Below are positions 6,618 through 7,625 of a stretch of 7,625 nucleotides of DNA, piece by piece (positions within the stretch are counted from its first letter, which is position 1; each line of letters begins with the position of its first letter). This stretch comes from Candidatus Methanomethylicia archaeon (GTDB taxonomy: Archaea > Thermoproteota > Methanomethylicia > Methanomethylicales > Methanomethylicaceae). A model generated the notes under the pieces. The model saw nothing but the letters and a program-made list of their open reading frames with translations, did no database searches and was not told where the DNA came from. The stretch is from NCBI GenBank assembly GCA_024464205.1, contig JANHAI010000044.1, positions 1 through 7,625 on the forward strand, given 5' to 3'. Made by a program: the position numbers and the translations under genes.

Positions 6618-6910
6618 TTCTTGCCCTCCTTGAACATGATTATTGCCTTCGGTGCACAAGCCTTTTGGCATATGCCGCACCCCTTGCAGTAAAGCATGTT
6701 TGGCTCATACTTCCCGTCTTTGAACTCGATCGCCGAATCCGGGCAGTATATCCAGCAGAGGCCGCACTTTGTGCACTTCGCCTGATCGATGACAGGCCTC
6801 GACACCCTCCAAGCACTCACATCGAATTGGATCGAGCTTCCTGGCTCGACTATGGTGCCCCCTTCAGGTATCTCTTTCCATCCTTTCAGTTTTGGCCGTG
6901 CGCACTTCAT
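6614..6910 (-). CDS. porD: Pyruvate:ferredoxin oxidoreductase delta subunit (2x[4Fe-4S] ferredoxin-like)
   Basis: Ferredoxin-like subunit that carries electrons from the catalytic cluster to external ferredoxin. The 98 residues are typical. The first cluster motif is C46xxC49xxC52xxxC56 followed by Pro57; the second is C75xxC78xxC81xxxC85. After Cys85 the order is Ala-Pro rather than the usual Pro, a mild deviation that leaves all eight ligands in place. The N-terminal 45 residues include the GW and FDVSAWR segments typical of PorD rather than free ferredoxins. It overlaps porC upstream and porA downstream by 4 bases each (ATGA); GGAGG of its ribosome binding site lies within the last codons of porC. 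Confidence 0.95.
   Translation of the reverse strand: MKCARPKLKGWKEIPEGGTIVEPGSSIQFDVSAWRVSRPVIDQAKCTKCGLCWIYCPDSAIEFKDGKYEPNMLYCKGCGICQKACAPKAIIMFKEGKK
6624..6629 (-). promoter_or_regulatory. Ribosome binding site that decides the porA start
   Basis: GGAGGG on the - strand, inside the end of porD and 6 bases before the ATG at 6617. It argues against the longer in-frame start at 6680, which would overlap porD by 67 bases and add 21 residues not typical of PorA. Confidence 0.8.
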
Positions 6911-7473
6911 CTCATTCCGCCTCCCCTGACCCAGACCTCCGTCTCTTGATATGCCCTTCTCACAGCGTTCATGTTCTTCTCAGCGTTCCCCTTGAACCTC
7001 TCGTTAAATATGCTCGAGAGCGTCTCTATCTTGATGATTCCGGTGGCTTTTATGAGCGCCCCCAATATTGCAGTGTTGGTTATCGGGGTGCCAAGCTCCT
7101 TGATGGCAACCTCGGTCGCATCCACCGATGCTATTACATTTGCGTTCGCGAACGTGTCTTTGTATTCCTGTGACTTTAAGCCCGTGTTGAGCACGACCGT
7201 CCCATTAGCCTTCAGGCCTTCCTCGACCCCCTCCATCGTGCAGAGGTTATGATCAAGGACTACTATGATATCAGGCTCATAGATCTGCGACCTGATCAAT
7301 ATCGTGGAATCGTCAATCCGCGTGAAAGCAAGGACTGGTGCCCCCCTCCTCTCCGGACCAAACGCCGCAAACGCCTGCGCGTACTTCCCCTCATTTATTA
7401 CCGCGGTAGCCAATATCTCTGCCGCCGTTACTGCGCCTTGCCCGCCTCGACCATGCCACCTGATCTCAAGCAT
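6907..7473 (-). CDS. porC: Pyruvate:ferredoxin oxidoreductase gamma subunit
   Basis: Gamma subunit of POR, the domain thought to help bind CoA and stabilise the complex. The 188 residues are the family length. Signature segments are WHGRGGQGAVTAAE at 6-19, FGPERRGAPV at 38-47, DHNLC at 74-78 and TNTAILGAL at 131-139. It is the first gene of the operon. The ATG at 7473 is preceded by AGGTG (7482-7486) with 8-base spacing, and a TATA box lies upstream. Its TGA overlaps the porD ATG by 4 bases. The gamma-delta-alpha-beta order is a common archaeal por arrangement. Confidence 0.95.
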   Translation of the reverse strand: MLEIRWHGRGGQGAVTAAEILATAVINEGKYAQAFAAFGPERRGAPVLAFTRIDDSTILIRSQIYEPDIIVVLDHNLCTMEGVEEGLKANGTVVLNTGLKSQEYKDTFANANVIASVDATEVAIKELGTPITNTAILGALIKATGIIKIETLSSIFNERFKGNAEKNMNAVRRAYQETEVWVRGGGMR

Positions 7474-7514
7474 CAGAAAAACACCTGCGATAGTATCGCT
7501 TAATATTCTGACAC

Positions 7515-7522
7515 TTTTAAAT
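7515..7522 (-). promoter_or_regulatory. TATA box of the por operon
   Basis: ATTTAAAA on the - strand, with purine-rich bases upstream as a possible BRE. A start about 25 bases downstream falls near 7493 and gives a leader of about 20 bases that includes the AGGTG site of porC. No other good promoter is seen between here and the tbp TATA element, so this one probably drives porC, porD, porA, porB and the signal peptidase gene. Confidence 0.6.
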
Positions 7523-7568
7523 GTTTAACCCCCCTCCAATTGCCAAAATGATAGAAGATGCGTTATCA

Positions 7569-7604
7569 TTAAATACTGATCTCTGACATATCCAAACCGG
7601 GGAT
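7569..7604 (+). promoter_or_regulatory. Candidate promoter and ribosome binding site of the divergent right-edge gene
   Basis: TTAAATA at 7569-7575 is TATA-like, predicting a start near 7597, and GGGGATC at 7599-7605 resembles the archaeal GGTGATC site just before the ATG at 7608. The 134-base region 7474-7607 thus seems to hold two divergent promoters and no gene. Confidence 0.4.
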
Positions 7605-7607
7605 CTT

Positions 7608-7625
7608 ATGGACGAGGGCACCATG
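7608..7625 (+). CDS. Start of a divergent gene, cut by the window edge
   Basis: An ATG preceded by a GGGGAT-type ribosome binding site opens a frame beginning Met-Asp-Glu-Gly-Thr-Met. Only six codons are visible, so no family can be named. The second ATG at 7623 could be the real start, but the ribosome binding site favours 7608. Support comes from the site, the TATA-like box and the lack of any other use for this end of the window. Confidence 0.4.

Noticed and set aside
6618..6680. Longer start for porA at 6680
   Set aside because: Would overlap porD by 67 bases and add atypical residues; the start at 6617 has a strong GGAGGG and the same ATGA overlap as the neighbouring junctions.
7548..7586. 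Short + strand frame of 12 codons before the right-edge gene
   Set aside because: Too short, no ribosome binding site, and it overlaps the predicted TATA box of the divergent gene.
1..7625. An undescribed defence, mobile or biosynthetic system
   Set aside because: Every gene complete enough to classify belongs to a known family, with a conventional layout; no transposase, integrase, toxin-antitoxin pair, CRISPR array or unknown large protein is seen.

Overview
This is an archaeal chromosomal segment. The evidence is an archaeal TATA-binding protein, a Cdc48/VAT-type tandem AAA+ ATPase, a Ser/His (Sec11-like) signal peptidase and a four-subunit pyruvate:ferredoxin oxidoreductase. TATA-box promoters and GGAG/GGTGAT-type ribosome binding sites fit this. 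The frequent AGG (Arg) and ATA (Ile) codons also suit an archaeon. The four-subunit ferredoxin-linked POR points to an anaerobic or microaerophilic lifestyle. I cannot fix the lineage from the sequence alone; TACK-type archaea are plausible, but that is a guess.

Layout. The C-terminal part of cdc48 runs rightward from base 1 to 1122. It converges on a leftward LeuA-family synthase gene (1151-2695), with a shared hairpin terminator between them. A 170-base divergent promoter region separates that gene from a small rightward AhpD/CMD-like gene (2866-3252). This gene converges on tbp (3304-3858, leftward), again over a shared hairpin. From 7473 down to 3304 everything is leftward: porC, porD, porA, porB, a signal peptidase gene and then tbp. 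The first five genes are joined by four consecutive 4-base start/stop overlaps (ATGA, ATGA, ATGA, GTGA), so they look like one translationally coupled operon driven by a promoter near 7515-7522. tbp follows after 67 bases and has its own strong, palindromic TATA element. At the right edge a divergent rightward gene starts at 7608; only six codons are visible.

How the genes work together. PorABCD interconverts pyruvate plus CoA with acetyl-CoA plus CO2, passing electrons to ferredoxin. The LeuA-family enzyme condenses acetyl-CoA with a 2-oxoacid, so it could draw on the same acetyl-CoA pool, although it is not co-transcribed with por. Cdc48, TBP and signal peptidase are housekeeping functions in protein unfolding, transcription initiation and secretion.

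I found no mobile elements, CRISPR arrays, tRNA or rRNA genes, and no sign of an undescribed system. The observations worth following are small: a missing His in the CMD motif, the coupling of signal peptidase to por, the palindromic tbp promoter, a locally homogenised repeat inside tbp, and the unresolved substrate of the LeuA-family enzyme.
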